64,000 nt of DNA, taken from Paulinella micropora. Lineage: Eukaryota; Cercozoa; Imbricatea; Euglyphida; Paulinellidae. Below are positions 8,278 to 17,639 of the stretch, one piece after another (within the stretch, counting starts at the first letter, position 1; each line of letters opens with the position of its first letter). A program made the translations under genes and the position numbers. The notes beneath the pieces are model-generated. The model worked only from the letters and a program-made list of their open reading frames with translations. It searched no databases and was not told the DNA's origin. The stretch lies in contig WBZZ01000044.1 in the NCBI GenBank assembly GCA_019918135.1, positions 1-64,000 on the forward strand, in the 5' to 3' direction.

Positions 8278-9668
8278 ATGTCTAAAAACGGGGGCCTCAC
8301 GGCTAATGCAGGAGACATCCTGACATCATCAAGACCCCGATCTTATTTCTACTGTAACTCATTGTGGCTGCGACCAGTTCTACGAGAGATCACCAGCCCG
8401 CTGCGCGGGCTGGGCGGGCTGGGCGCGGCTCCTCCTCCAGCCCGGGCCGGGAGTTGCAAGAGGCTTACAAGGAGAGCGGCTGCACGCAGTTGGTTGCAGC
8501 AGCCTACAGCGCCGAGAGCTGGGGAGAAGCGGGGCTGCCGCCCAGCCTAGGCCGGTTGTGGGTCCTGGGCCAGCCTTGGCCGGCCGAGCTCAAGCTTGAG
8601 CCCAACTGCCTGGTGGCGTTCTGGGACAACAGTGAAGACCGGCTGGGGCCCTTGGTAACTGCGTTCCTGGTGCAGGCCCTGGCGCGCACCAAGGAGCAGC
8701 AGCGCGCCTTGCGTGCGATCGTGTGCGCCAACATAGCACCCAACCTGGCGGCCAGGCTCGAGAGCGAGCTCGGCCTGGTCAGGACACGCAATCGTTTCCA
8801 GGCGACGGCTTGGACACACACGCTGCTCTTCAGGGAGAAAAAATCTGCTACCCCCTGTCGGTCCAGTTTCCTTCTCCTGTCCAAAAAGCACTTCCTACCC
8901 ACACTCGACGAGGCCGAGAGCAGCACGCCGCAAATTACCGACGATGCTCGGCAGGAACGAGAGCAAAGCGAGTTCTACCAGCAAATCTGCCGTAGAGGCC
9001 CAGGACGCGCCGACGCGCTGCGTGTAGTCTCGTACAACTTCTTTTTCTACGTGCTCTACTGGCCCAGCTACGGCTTCACACTCGCGTCTCGCCGGGACAT
9101 ACCTCCTCTGGACCAGCCACGCTTCGTGGCAGAGTTCCGCACCAAACTGTACCGTAGCAGCGGAGGCAACTCCAGCGACCGGGCAGAGGCTCCCTCGCGC
9201 GACCCCACGCTGTGGGAGCGCGAGCAGGCGACTTTTATGCAGGCGGGCAGTGCGCTAGTCTACGTCGACAGAAAACATCAGCCCAACCTGCCGGCCGCTC
9301 CTCACGGCGGCCAGCAAAAACGCATCCCCACGGTTCTGCTGGGGCACTGCGCCCTGACCAGCCCGCTGCCCGAACAATGCAACGCCTTGATCGCGCGCCT
9401 CAACCATCGCAGCTTTCACCTTTACCTTAAGCCCGGCAAAAGCCTACGCCCGCACGAACTGCTGCTGGCAGAGTATGGTTGGGAGGACAGCTTTATGCAG
9501 GCCAGGGGGATCAAGGATATCGACACCGACGCCTTAATTCGCTACCTGCAAGTTCACCACATCTCGCCGGCCGAGCTAGAAAAACAAATGCCAGGCAAAC
9601 AGGACCCTCCTCCACCGCTCACAGCTTGCGAACCGCTCAGCGTTATCAGCGGCGGATCCTTGCGGTAG
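8278..9668 (+). pseudogene. unknown gene of about 450 codons with a palindromic insert near its start
   Basis: The only ATG with a normal A-rich leader is at 8278 (MSKNGGLTANAGDILTSSRP). The main body, open to 9668, lacks an upstream ATG in its own frame and begins in hairpin sequence at 8391-8452. The body contains SYNFFFYVLYWPSYGFTLAS, LNHRSFHLYLKPGKSLRPHE and DTDALIRYLQVHHISPAELE. A palindromic element thus separates the first 40 codons from the rest. Either the gene is broken, or the insert is spliced out, or translation uses a non-ATG start such as the GTG at 8364. No family recognised. The long uninterrupted body argues that it decayed recently or is still expressed. Confidence 0.5.
8391..8452. 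mobile_element. palindromic element near the start of the 8278 gene
   Basis: CCAGCCCGCTGCGCGGGCTGG, two further GGGCTGGGCG repeats, and CCAGCCCGGGCCGGG. This is the hairpin module without the CATG palindrome, lying between two coding stretches. Confidence 0.5.
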
Positions 9669-9914
9669 ACGGCGCTTCCCCCCCCCACCCCTTCTACCCC
9701 CCCCCTCTCTCCCTCGGCTAAGAGGAAGGAAGAGGGGGAGAGGGGGGGAAGGGGGGGGGTGCGCGGCGGGGGGGATGCACAGACGTGTGTGCCCAAGGTG
9801 ACAAGAAAGGGGGGGGGTGCCCCGCGGGGGGAGGTTGTGGCGCAGCTTTTGCGAAGACGCCCCCTTTGGAGGCGGTCGACATCAGAAAGTAGCCCCTTAA
9901 GCCCAACCAAAGAG
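9669..9914. other. G/C-run spacer
   Basis: C-rich then G-rich low-complexity tracts (9680-9850) precede the next gene. The immediate leader is CCCTTAAGCCCAACCAAAGAG. No gene. Confidence 0.4.
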
Positions 9915-11653
9915 ATGAGCAAGCGCACAACGCCCTCCTCCTCGTCGTCGTCGTCGAGCAGTTCGGGGCGCGCGCCCAAAAAAAGCAAGGTGCAGGAAGG
10001 CCGAGAGGAAGTAGACTGGGATGCCACGTCTTCTCAAATTGCGGCTGAAACGAAAGCAGCAGTAGCGGCGGGCGGCCCTCCCAGCTTGTCGTCGCACCAG
10101 TTCTTCCCGTTCGCGGACCCGAGCTCGATGCCCGAGACGTTGCTGCGCGCGAGCCTGCAGCCGCCGACCGAGCTCGACGGGCTTGTCCCTTGGGGAAACT
10201 GCCGCCCGACCTGCGGGCGTCGCTGGGTGATGTGTACCAGCAGGTTCTGACGCAGGACATCTGGCCCAGCCTGGTGAACACGGACTTTTTGCTGAAGCAC
10301 ACGTACGTCAAGGTGAACAAGGACGAGGCAACAGGTGAGGAGTGGCTGCAGCTGGCGCGCTTCGTTGGGCCGGGGCGCAACGCGTACCTGATGCAGCGCC
10401 TGCCGTCGATCAAGGAACCCAACAAGGAGATCGTGACGGTACGCTTTACCCAGCAGCGCCCGTCCTCGGGCGACCGCAAGGGCGCCTGCCGCAACTTGGT
10501 CATTGCGTCGCCCCCCGCGACCGTGGGTTCCTGTGACTTGTTTGTGTCCAAGCACGCGACGGACGAGCAGAAGCAGAGGCTGGGCCGCATAGCGTACGGC
10601 TCGTTTGCAAACCCGGCGGACTTTGCGCACCGCTACAACATCAACCCGGAGGAAGACTGTCTGCGCCCCGAGCGGATCCAGCGCAGCTTCAGCACGGTCG
10701 CGCTCCCGTCCAAGGCTGCGCCCGCACTGCGCGTCGTCAAGGCGGACGGCAGCTCGTACGAGGTCGGAGGTCTGGCCGTGGTGTTTGATCTGTACCTGGA
10801 CTTTCTAGCCGTGTGGTGTGTGCTGGACGCGCTCGAGGACCCCGAGAGCGCGCCGCTGGTCTGCCAGGCCATGCCGTGCGTCAACAGCCGCCTGCAGGAC
10901 ATCTCGACCGACATGGGGCTCAGCGCCGACGCGCAGGGGGTGTACCCGCGACAGGTACTCGCCAAGTTCCGCGACGTGGTCATCCGCTCCAAGACGGCCG
11001 AGATCAAGGCCATGACGGCGGTGGAGCGCAAGTCCAACTCGCGCTACATCAAGAACGGCGGCTTCTTCCAGAAGACCGAGTCACAGGGCGGCGGCTCGCA
11101 GGAGTTTACGCTCGTGACGCACTGCAACTACTCCTTCCCGAACGTGGACCTCAGCGCCAGGTACAACAACAAGGGCAAGGCCGCCGGCGGCCCCGGCGGG
11201 GCCCAGCCCAGCAGCAACTCGTCGGAGCTGGACTGCAGCAAGCTCAAGTTCACTGAGCTCCTGTTCCGCGACATGCGCCGCGAGTCGCACCCGCTCATGA
11301 ACGAGGCTGCGGCCATGAAGGCAGTTCGCAACGGCTCCGTCGTCACCGTGGGCTTTACCATCAGGGCCAGCTTCGACCCCCTGTCCAACGGCGCCTTCTG
11401 CCTCAAGCGCGTGCCCAAACTCGTCTGTGTGTGGGACGCCTCGGGCGCCAGCAAGAAGACCGAGGAGCTCGGCAAGCCCTCGGCGCTGCCCGGCTGGGAA
11501 GGCGGTGGCTTCGCGCCCGACGAGCTGGACGACGAGCCCGGGCCCAGCAACAGACAGCTGCGCATCGCCAACGTCCCGCACAGTGCCGAGGCCGACTTGC
11601 GCAAGCGGCATGCGCTCGAAGAGGAAGATGAAGCTCTGCTCAGGGACATTTGA
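9915..11653 (+). CDS. large unknown protein with Ser-rich, NLS-like N-terminus
   Basis: The ATG at 9915 gives MSKRTTPSSSSSSSSSSGRA followed by PKKSKVQ, a poly-Ser run and a nuclear-localisation-like patch. The first 90 residues and the long body (open to 11653, about 485 codons) lie in different frames, so one break or base-calling error is present. The body is compact and well-behaved: LTQDIWPSLVNTDFLLKHTY, NAYLMQRLPSIKEPNKEIVT, GLAVVFDLYLDFLAVWCVLD and VTVGFTIRASFDPLSNGAFC. Its strong third-position GC bias agrees with real coding. The tail is acidic (RHALEEEDEALLRD). No family recognised; an abundant nuclear or DNA-associated protein would fit the features. Confidence 0.65.
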
Positions 11654-11783
11654 GCTCAACAGGACTTTTTTTTTGTGTTGTAAGAATTTTTAATGATTAA
11701 AAAAAGTATTTTTCCTTTCGACGTTTCCTAGCTTCCCCGCCCCCCTTTTTTTCTTAGTACTAGCTAGATGGCTAGCTAGCTAG
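11654..11783. other. convergent spacer with CTAG repeat
   Basis: T-rich, then ATGATTAAAAAAAGTATTT, then a run of CTAG units (about 11758-11789) that overlaps the end of the next gene. Convergent gene ends; the T/A tracts may act as a 3' processing signal. Confidence 0.35.
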
Positions 11784-12359
11784 CTAGCTCGGGCTTGACT
11801 CCGGATCCGGTTTACTAGTTGCTGCGCGCGTTTTTTCTCCGCCGCGGAGAAACACAAAGTCACAGCTGTGTAGTTCCAACGCGACCGACCTCGGCGGGGC
11901 CCTCGGCGGGGGCGCGTGAATGTACACGTGGGGGTTGTACACAAACAAGTAGGCCTCGTCGCTCTTGCCTGAAGGTTGTGATCCCGGCACGGTGTGCGCA
12001 CGGGCGCGCCGGCGCCGGCCGCCCGCGCGCACGGAGTCCCGGCCGCCGCCGCCGCTGGTTTCTTTGGCCAGCTGGATCGGGAGCGGCGGTGACCAGCTGA
12101 TGCGGCCGGGCTTGCCAACGTCCTTGCCCTCTTCCTGGCCGCTGCTGCTGCTGTAACCGTGCAACGACCTGAGCTCCTCGCAGGTTTGTTGGTGCGAAGG
12201 CAGCAGCGTCCACTGCAGTGACGCGTGGCACTTTTTCAGCTCCGCCACGCATTCCGGGTTGTTGGGCGGCATCTCCCCGGGCGCCACGACCCCTGACGCG
12301 TCCTGCAACGCCTTCCCGACCGCCCAGACCCAAAAAATCTCTCCCTTGGGAACATTCAT
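11784..12359 (-). CDS. unknown 191-residue protein
   Basis: The ATG at 12359 (MNVPKGEIFWVWAVGKALQD) is preferred over the in-frame upstream GTG at 12422. Two Cys-containing segments (ECVAELKKCHASLQW and CEELRSLHGYSSSSGQEEG) are followed by a Gly/Arg-rich low-complexity middle and a C-terminal segment KSDEAYLFVYNPHVYIHAPP. No family recognised. It is convergent with the 9915 gene and divergent from the nicotinamidase-like gene. Confidence 0.5.
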   Translation of the reverse strand: MNVPKGEIFWVWAVGKALQDASGVVAPGEMPPNNPECVAELKKCHASLQWTLLPSHQQTCEELRSLHGYSSSSGQEEGKDVGKPGRISWSPPLPIQLAKETSGGGGRDSVRAGGRRRRARAHTVPGSQPSGKSDEAYLFVYNPHVYIHAPPPRAPPRSVALELHSCDFVFLRGGEKTRAATSKPDPESSPS

Positions 12360-12702
12360 GCCTGCGAGGCAAACTCGTCGACCCCACACAAAACAGGATT
12401 TCTTTCGCGTGTGTGAGAGCACAACACAAAAAATAAAGAGGAAGAGTTGGGAGAAGGGAGGGGAAGAAAGAGAGAGAGAGAGGGAGGAAAAAAAAGGGGG
12501 AGGATGGGGAGAGGAGGGAGATAAAAAGGGGGAGAGAAGGGCGGGGAAGAAAGGGCAGAGGGGGGAGAGAAGAACAGGCTCTCCTTTGTCAAAAATTTCA
12601 CTTTTTTCTTCTTGGCTCTGAAACTAATATTATTAATAATAAAAAGGCCAAAAGACTTGTAGATTCTGCACACCATCGGCGTTTCCCTGCTCTGCGATCC
12701 AG
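12360..12702. promoter_or_regulatory. divergent spacer, purine tract and AT-rich core
   Basis: Bases 12430-12570 are almost pure A/G on the plus strand. Next comes ATATTATTAATAATAAAAAGGCC (12626-12648), the most AT-rich spot nearby and a likely promoter core for the gene at 12703. Confidence 0.4.
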
Positions 12703-15207
12703 ATGTCTGCCTTTTGCCTCGAGCCGGGCTGGGCTCTGGTTGTTGTGGATATGCAGAACGATTTTATGCACAGGCGCGGGTCTCTGTGTCTTGGGGACGA
12801 AGATACCAGAGAAACTTGCATAGAAAACGTGCGCCAATTGGTGCAGATTCCTGGCTGGGACCTAGTGGTGTTCACACGCGACAAACACCCAGCGGAATGC
12901 GCAGGTCCCAACAAAACGGTAAAGCCCGGCCACATTTCCTTTGCAAGTTCGATCTACCACGTACAAACTAGACCAAATAAAACAACCACGGAGGCAGAAT
13001 CCCAGGCAGCGCGAGACAGAGACTGCTTTAAGACATATACACGAGATGAAAGCGGTGTTACGTATACCCTTGAAGAATGCAGCCTTCCGCTGGGGGACAC
13101 AGTGGAAAAAGCCCGTATCATCAAGCGGACGGTTCAAAATCAAGAGCTGTGGCCTGTCCACTGTGTCATGGGTGGTTGGGGCTCTGACATCCTGGACGAG
13201 CTGCACGACGTAGCACCTGCGTTTAAGCCCGGGGCGAGCGTGACAGAGCCGGCGCTGGAATACTTACATTATTTGAATGCTACCGCCCTGGAAAGAGGCA
13301 CGCTTAGCTTGCCCCCCGGAGCTCCCCGCAACCAAACAATGTTTTTCGACAAGGGCACGGACCGCAGATTCGATGCCTATTCTGCCATTTTTGACAAAAG
13401 AGAGACAGGCAAGAGCGAGGTTTACAACCAGAACCCCTGGAGCATCGCCACGCCCAGATGTACCTTGACCGAGGTTCTAAAGGCGCAGGGCATCCGCAAC
13501 GTCTGCGTGGTCGGATGCGCGACTGAAATCTGTGTCCGGGAAACTGTCAAAGGCCTGCTGAAGAAAAAATTCAGCGTTACCGTCGTCGAATCGGCAACAC
13601 TGGCGTATAAGAAATCGGTTAATTGGGGCAATAAGAAGAAAGATGAGTCGGAGGACTCGGAGGTAAAAGAGGCCACGCCCAGTGAAAATATCCCTGACTT
13701 CTGCCGAGGGACATGGATGATGCAGCAATCACCCGTCAAGTCCGCTCTTGATTCTACCTCCGAAGCCACGCGCAGGCTGTACTCACAAATTTCGTTTCGA
13801 CTGCAACAAGCTACCGTCGATTTGTTGATGGCCAGGGCCAAGAAAGCCCAAGCTGAAATAAAGAGCAGGTTCGAATTGCAGGGCAAGAAGAAAGATGGGC
13901 AAACACAGTTCTGGCTTTCCAAGACTGTAATCCCAGACAGAGAGAAAGGTGATTACCTTACTGCCGGTAACAATAGGCTCGTGGGCAACAACACATTCGA
14001 AGAATTGGGACCCATGTACACCTGTCTGTCGTATGAGTGTAGAAAGCCTCTGACTGCTACAGAGCTTGGGGAAGACAATCGACGTCCGGTGTTTGCTCGC
14101 GTGTTGGAACAAGACGCGAAGAAGCAGACGGCGCTGGAGGCTTCGGAGTACGCTACGGCAGTACCTACAGAAGGGGAAGCGCAATGCATAGCAGCGGTAG
14201 CCGACCTGACTATGCCCTTTACAAGCTCCATGGGGCCTAATGTCATTCTGTTATTCCTGAAGACAAACGCAAAGGAAGAGGAGTATACTTACGGAAGCAC
14301 AAGGATCAACGTGTTCGACACCAAAAGCGATCAAAAGGAGGAGAAAACAGTCGTTATCGAGAGAGCGCGAGTGTTGTTGCAAGCCAAAATAGATTTTGTG
14401 GACAGATATGCGCTGGCCATGCTTGACCTGTTGTTGAGAAATATGCGAACCTATTTGTTTGATTTCACTCATGTGTACAAAGGCGCCAAAGCAGAGCTAG
14501 TCGGCGATGATGTCCAGAAGAGACAAGAGTATATTGCACAGATGCGACAAGGGCTGGACAGTGAATATTGGCTTGGACTAACCGTGCGCAAAATATCGGC
14601 CCCACTGACCAAGCTACCCTTTGCCGACTGCCGCGACTATTTTGTGGTGTACGACGGGCTTACTCAGGTGTATAAGCAAGCCCGCTTTTATTATAGCAGA
14701 GAAAAGAATGAGCTGTCCCAGCTGGCAATTTTACGGAAATTCGGCTGGGATTGGCAACTGTTTTTTCAGACGTACGTGGATTCCTGCCAAAGCGAACAGG
14801 ACCGTGCTGAGGGGCCGCAGTTTTCCATTTGTTCCCCACATGCACAGAGCCTTTTGTATCCTGTCCAAGGAAGCTTTGCCAAGACCGACGAGGAGTTCTT
14901 GGGCGCCTACGAACGGGTGGTCGACAGAATGGCCGGCTGGTTTGCCAAAGACGGCTACGGCTCTCAAGAAGCCGTCAAGCCCAAAGCTTTCGTGGACGCA
15001 CACGCTTGCTTGCATATGTGCAATGATTTTCTTGAACCGGACAACAACGCCTCCTCTGCCCCCGTGCCTGTAAAAGCAAAAGAACCTCATGCTGCTAATG
15101 CAGGTTCTGCTCAACCAAAAAAGGTGCGTGGTAAGAAAAGATTTTCTCCTCCAAACGATGGGTATTTCAATATGTTTGAAAATAGTGTTAGTGTCAGTCG
15201 AGACTAG
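12703..15207 (+). CDS. nicotinamidase/isochorismatase-like enzyme with large C-terminal extension
   Basis: Residues 1-300 carry the full nicotinamidase pattern: VVVDMQNDF with Asp16 of the catalytic triad; the metal site Asp60-x-His62 in FTRDKHP with His77 in GHISF; LWPVHCVMG; a catalytic Lys about 217 in FFDKGTDRRFDAYSAIF; and the nucleophile Cys277 in VVGCATEICV. In the family such enzymes hydrolyse nicotinamide to nicotinate plus ammonia, the first step of NAD salvage. Typical members are 180-220 residues; here an insert lies between the metal site and the Lys. Residues about 320-834 form an unrecognised domain rich in charged helices (LLQAKIDFVDRYALAMLDLL, LAILRKFGWDWQLFFQTYVD), and the tail is basic (KKVRGKKRF). 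The frame is uninterrupted. Enzyme class is well supported; substrate and role of the extension are not known. Confidence 0.85.
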   Translation: MSAFCLEPGWALVVVDMQNDFMHRRGSLCLGDEDTRETCIENVRQLVQIPGWDLVVFTRDKHPAECAGPNKTVKPGHISFASSIYHVQTRPNKTTTEAESQAARDRDCFKTYTRDESGVTYTLEECSLPLGDTVEKARIIKRTVQNQELWPVHCVMGGWGSDILDELHDVAPAFKPGASVTEPALEYLHYLNATALERGTLSLPPGAPRNQTMFFDKGTDRRFDAYSAIFDKRETGKSEVYNQNPWSIATPRCTLTEVLKAQGIRNVCVVGCATEICVRETVKGLLKKKFSVTVVESATLAYKKSVNWGNKKKDESEDSEVKEATPSENIPDFCRGTWMMQQSPVKSALDSTSEATRRLYSQISFRLQQATVDLLMARAKKAQAEIKSRFELQGKKKDGQTQFWLSKTVIPDREKGDYLTAGNNRLVGNNTFEELGPMYTCLSYECRKPLTATELGEDNRRPVFARVLEQDAKKQTALEASEYATAVPTEGEAQCIAAVADLTMPFTSSMGPNVILLFLKTNAKEEEYTYGSTRINVFDTKSDQKEEKTVVIERARVLLQAKIDFVDRYALAMLDLLLRNMRTYLFDFTHVYKGAKAELVGDDVQKRQEYIAQMRQGLDSEYWLGLTVRKISAPLTKLPFADCRDYFVVYDGLTQVYKQARFYYSREKNELSQLAILRKFGWDWQLFFQTYVDSCQSEQDRAEGPQFSICSPHAQSLLYPVQGSFAKTDEEFLGAYERVVDRMAGWFAKDGYGSQEAVKPKAFVDAHACLHMCNDFLEPDNNASSAPVPVKAKEPHAANAGSAQPKKVRGKKRFSPPNDGYFNMFENSVSVSRD

Positions 15208-15288
15208 TGAAACGAAAAGGTTTGAAGAGATATCCACAAGTCTTTTTTAATTAAAAGAAACTTCTGAAAAAAAGCGGTGATACTGTTA

Positions 15289-15437
15289 CCAGAGCTCGAG
15301 GTCGGAGAGGTCCAGCCCCTGCATGGCGCGACGGGAGGCCTGCGCGGAAAAACGAAGAGCCGCGCGTGTTGTCCAGCCCGCTACCGCGGGCTGGAATGAA
15401 GAGAAGGCAAGAAAACCTGTCTTCAAATTATAATCCT
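15289..15437 (-). repeat. duplicated 3' end of the HNH gene, joined to a hairpin
   Basis: Bases about 15290-15372 repeat bases 15440-15524 (the coding end of the HNH gene) almost exactly. The copy stops precisely at a CCAGCCCGCTACCGCGGGCTGG hairpin (15373-15394), suggesting that the hairpin marks the duplication breakpoint. Confidence 0.7.
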
Positions 15438-16178
15438 CTACCAGAGCTCGAGGTCGGAGAGGTCGAGCCCCTGCATAGCGCGACGGGAGGCCTGCGCAGA
15501 AAAACGAAGAGCCGCGCGCGTTGTCGCCGGCGACAAGTACGTGGCTTTGGCTGGCAATAGCATGGAGCCAAATTTGGTATTCATGATCTGTGGGATTAGG
15601 GCATAATTGCGTGGATGATCTAGCCCGCCTTGCGCTGTCGGCACGATGTGATCGATGTTGAACAAAAGTCTCCGTCGCCCGTCCGTGTCAAAATACTGAG
15701 AAAAGCAAGGGAGCCGACGGTTCTCCAAGATCCATTTTCTTACAAGCGCGCGCGACATGAAGCGTTTCTCGTTGCACAGTGGTACTACACGCCCTAAATA
15801 GACCGGGCGCGTCTGTATTTCGGATAATGGGTGCAGATCTGACAGCTGTCTCTCGATGGCCGCCAGCCCCTCCCTCCCCGCCTTGTCGTCCAACAGCCAA
15901 GAATCATCGTCCTTCAGGCGCACCGAGTCCAGCACAATGCCGAGAAAATTCAAAAGGTCGTTCAAATATACACACTGCACTGCAGGCCCCCAGGAGCCGT
16001 CTCCCTGCGTAAAACGCACCAGCTGGGTTTTCAGAGCTCCGTCGCCTGCTTTTTGCTTGTCGGCGCTTGCCCGGGCTTTTTCTAAATAGAGGCGCGCGTT
16101 CTGCTCTGAGCAGCCGAGCAGTTTGACCAGCAGCGGGAGCAAGGGCACCAGCTTTTCTTTGGCCACAACTTCTGACAT
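15438..16178 (-). CDS. HNH endonuclease-like protein
   Basis: 246 residues, ATG start (MSEVVAKEKLVPLLPLLVKL) behind a run of A/T. The core is LLFNIDHIVPTAQGGLDHPR, where Asp176-His177 starts the HNH metal-binding motif, then NYALIPQIMNTKFG, where Asn and the downstream N-x3-G complete it. In the HNH family these residues bind one divalent metal and cut DNA. The N-terminal 150 residues (LLNFLGIVLDSVRLKDDDSW and others) are not recognised and may recognise DNA or a partner. The C-terminus AQASRRAMQGLDLSDLELW recurs as a fragment next door and at 18.75 and 19.5 kb. The protein could be a homing-type nuclease or a repair/processing enzyme. Confidence 0.75.
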   Translation of the reverse strand: MSEVVAKEKLVPLLPLLVKLLGCSEQNARLYLEKARASADKQKAGDGALKTQLVRFTQGDGSWGPAVQCVYLNDLLNFLGIVLDSVRLKDDDSWLLDDKAGREGLAAIERQLSDLHPLSEIQTRPVYLGRVVPLCNEKRFMSRALVRKWILENRRLPCFSQYFDTDGRRRLLFNIDHIVPTAQGGLDHPRNYALIPQIMNTKFGSMLLPAKATYLSPATTRAALRFSAQASRRAMQGLDLSDLELW

Positions 16179-16298
16179 TTAAAAAAAAAGAAACTAAAAT
16201 CTGCGAAGAGCCTGCGAGGGGAGAGGGGGAAAAAGAGGGCTAATGTCGGAAAGGGAGTGATGTCGGGGGAGGGGGGGGGGGGCATGCTAGCTCCGTCC

Positions 16299-16358
16299 GG
16301 GGGGCATGCCCCCCGCGCCCCCCCCTTTTCCCCCTTCCAGCCCACGCAAGCGGGATGG
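16299..16358. mobile_element. palindromic element
   Basis: GGGGGGCATGCCCCCC, GCGCC, C/T spacer, then CCAGCCCACGCAAGCGGGATGG. Partial palindromes (GGGGGGCATGC) also occur at 16280 and 16529. Together they bracket the coding remnant at 16360-16535. Confidence 0.55.
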
Positions 16359-16359
16359 T

Positions 16360-16535
16360 GTCCGTTCGTCGGCGACTGGAATAGGGCTGCAGGGAAATCT
16401 GGCCTTGCCCTCACAAAGCCCCAAAAGTCTAAACCTTCGCACAGCCCAAAGTCGACCGTGTTCACGTAGTCACGGTCGCAATGCCAGCCCTGGCTTTGCA
16501 AGAAATCTGCCGGTTTTTGCTCGCTGCGGGGGGCA
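16360..16535 (-). pseudogene. short coding remnant between two palindromes
   Basis: The minus strand reads EQKPADFLQSQGWHCDRDYV then NTVDFGLCEGLDFWGFVRAR, a composition unlike the G/C runs around it. Both ends run into palindromic elements. No start, no stop of its own, and no family recognised. Confidence 0.35.
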
Positions 16536-16660
16536 TGCTGCCCCTCCCCCCCCCCCCGAGCCGGACCGCCATGGATTAGGGGGCGGCGGGGGTGGCAGCG
16601 CGCCTCCATGCTGCTTTCTCTCTTTTTGACCGTCTCTTCTCTCTTTCCGAGGAAAAGCAA

Positions 16661-17639
16661 AAATGAGCGAACTTTTTTTTAGAGACCGCAGAGGGGGCTC
16701 AAGGAGCAGGGGAAGGGAGGTGATAGAAGGAATTTTTGGGATACAAACGAAGGGAGAAGCGCCATGGGGGGGGGAGGCGGAGCGCCCCCGGCATGAGATC
16801 AGTACCATCTTTTTAGTCTTTTGTTTCTGTTTGAGCCCCCCGGGCTCAGGGGGTGGGTGGGGGGGTAGAGGCGAGGGAAAGCACAAGACACAAATCTAAA
16901 GGAGAGAGAGGAGAGGGGGAGGGGGGCGCACCAAGAAAGTGTGAAAAAAAGATGTTTTCTCTGATGAAGGAGGAGGGAAGTGCATCCCCCCCGCCTCTGC
17001 CTCCTCGTCCCTCTGTCTCTCCTTGTCCCCTGCTACTCCCCCTCCTCTCGTCCCTTGTTTGTGCGTGCAAACGCATTCCAAAAAAAATCCACTTTTCATA
17101 TTCTTCCTATTTCTGTACATCTTGCGCATCGTGCTCCAGCACGACCCTACGGTGGGAGCGGGGCAGGAAAGGGCGCGAGGGGCGCGCGCCAAGATTTGTA
17201 AAATACGCTGAATTAAAGCTTGACAAAATCTTATACTTGGCACAGAGCGGGGGGCAAAGCCCCCCGAGCCTTTCTCCCCCCTTCTTTAGCCCGCGCCAAC
17301 GGGCTGCAGGCGTTTTATGTATTTATTTTTTTCGAAGCCTCTGTGCCCTTCCTCCCCCCCCCCCTCCCTGCTCCTTGATCCCCCTGGGCTCAGGGGAGGG
17401 GAGAGGGGAGGTTGTAGAGAGGATTTTTGGAGACGAGGAGGGGGGGGCGCCCCCCCCCTTTTTCTCTCCCTGCTCCCTTTCTTGAGCCCCCTGAGCCCGG
17501 GGGGCTCAAGGAGGGGGCAGGGAGGGCGAGAGAAAAGAAAAGGGAGGATGGGGAACAAAATTAGGCAGACTTTCTTTGGGGGGCTCACAGGGAGAGTGGC
17601 GCCCCCCCCCAAACAAAACTAACAAGAATTTTATTCCAT
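16661..17639. repeat. module mosaic, no gene
   Basis: Contains GAGCCCCCCGGGCTC-type palindromes (about 16834, 17382, 17483), G and C runs, the GTTTGTGCGTGCAAAC palindrome at about 17056, and the left end of the transposon-like unit at about 17090-17160. A gene-end motif copy in minus orientation lies at 17207-17245. Open frames here are Pro/Arg/Gly strings from the runs. Confidence 0.5.

Noticed and set aside
10633-11659. Minus-strand frames opposite the Ser-rich gene
   Set aside because: Antisense shadows; composition is Ala/Arg/Gly-biased and there are no motifs.
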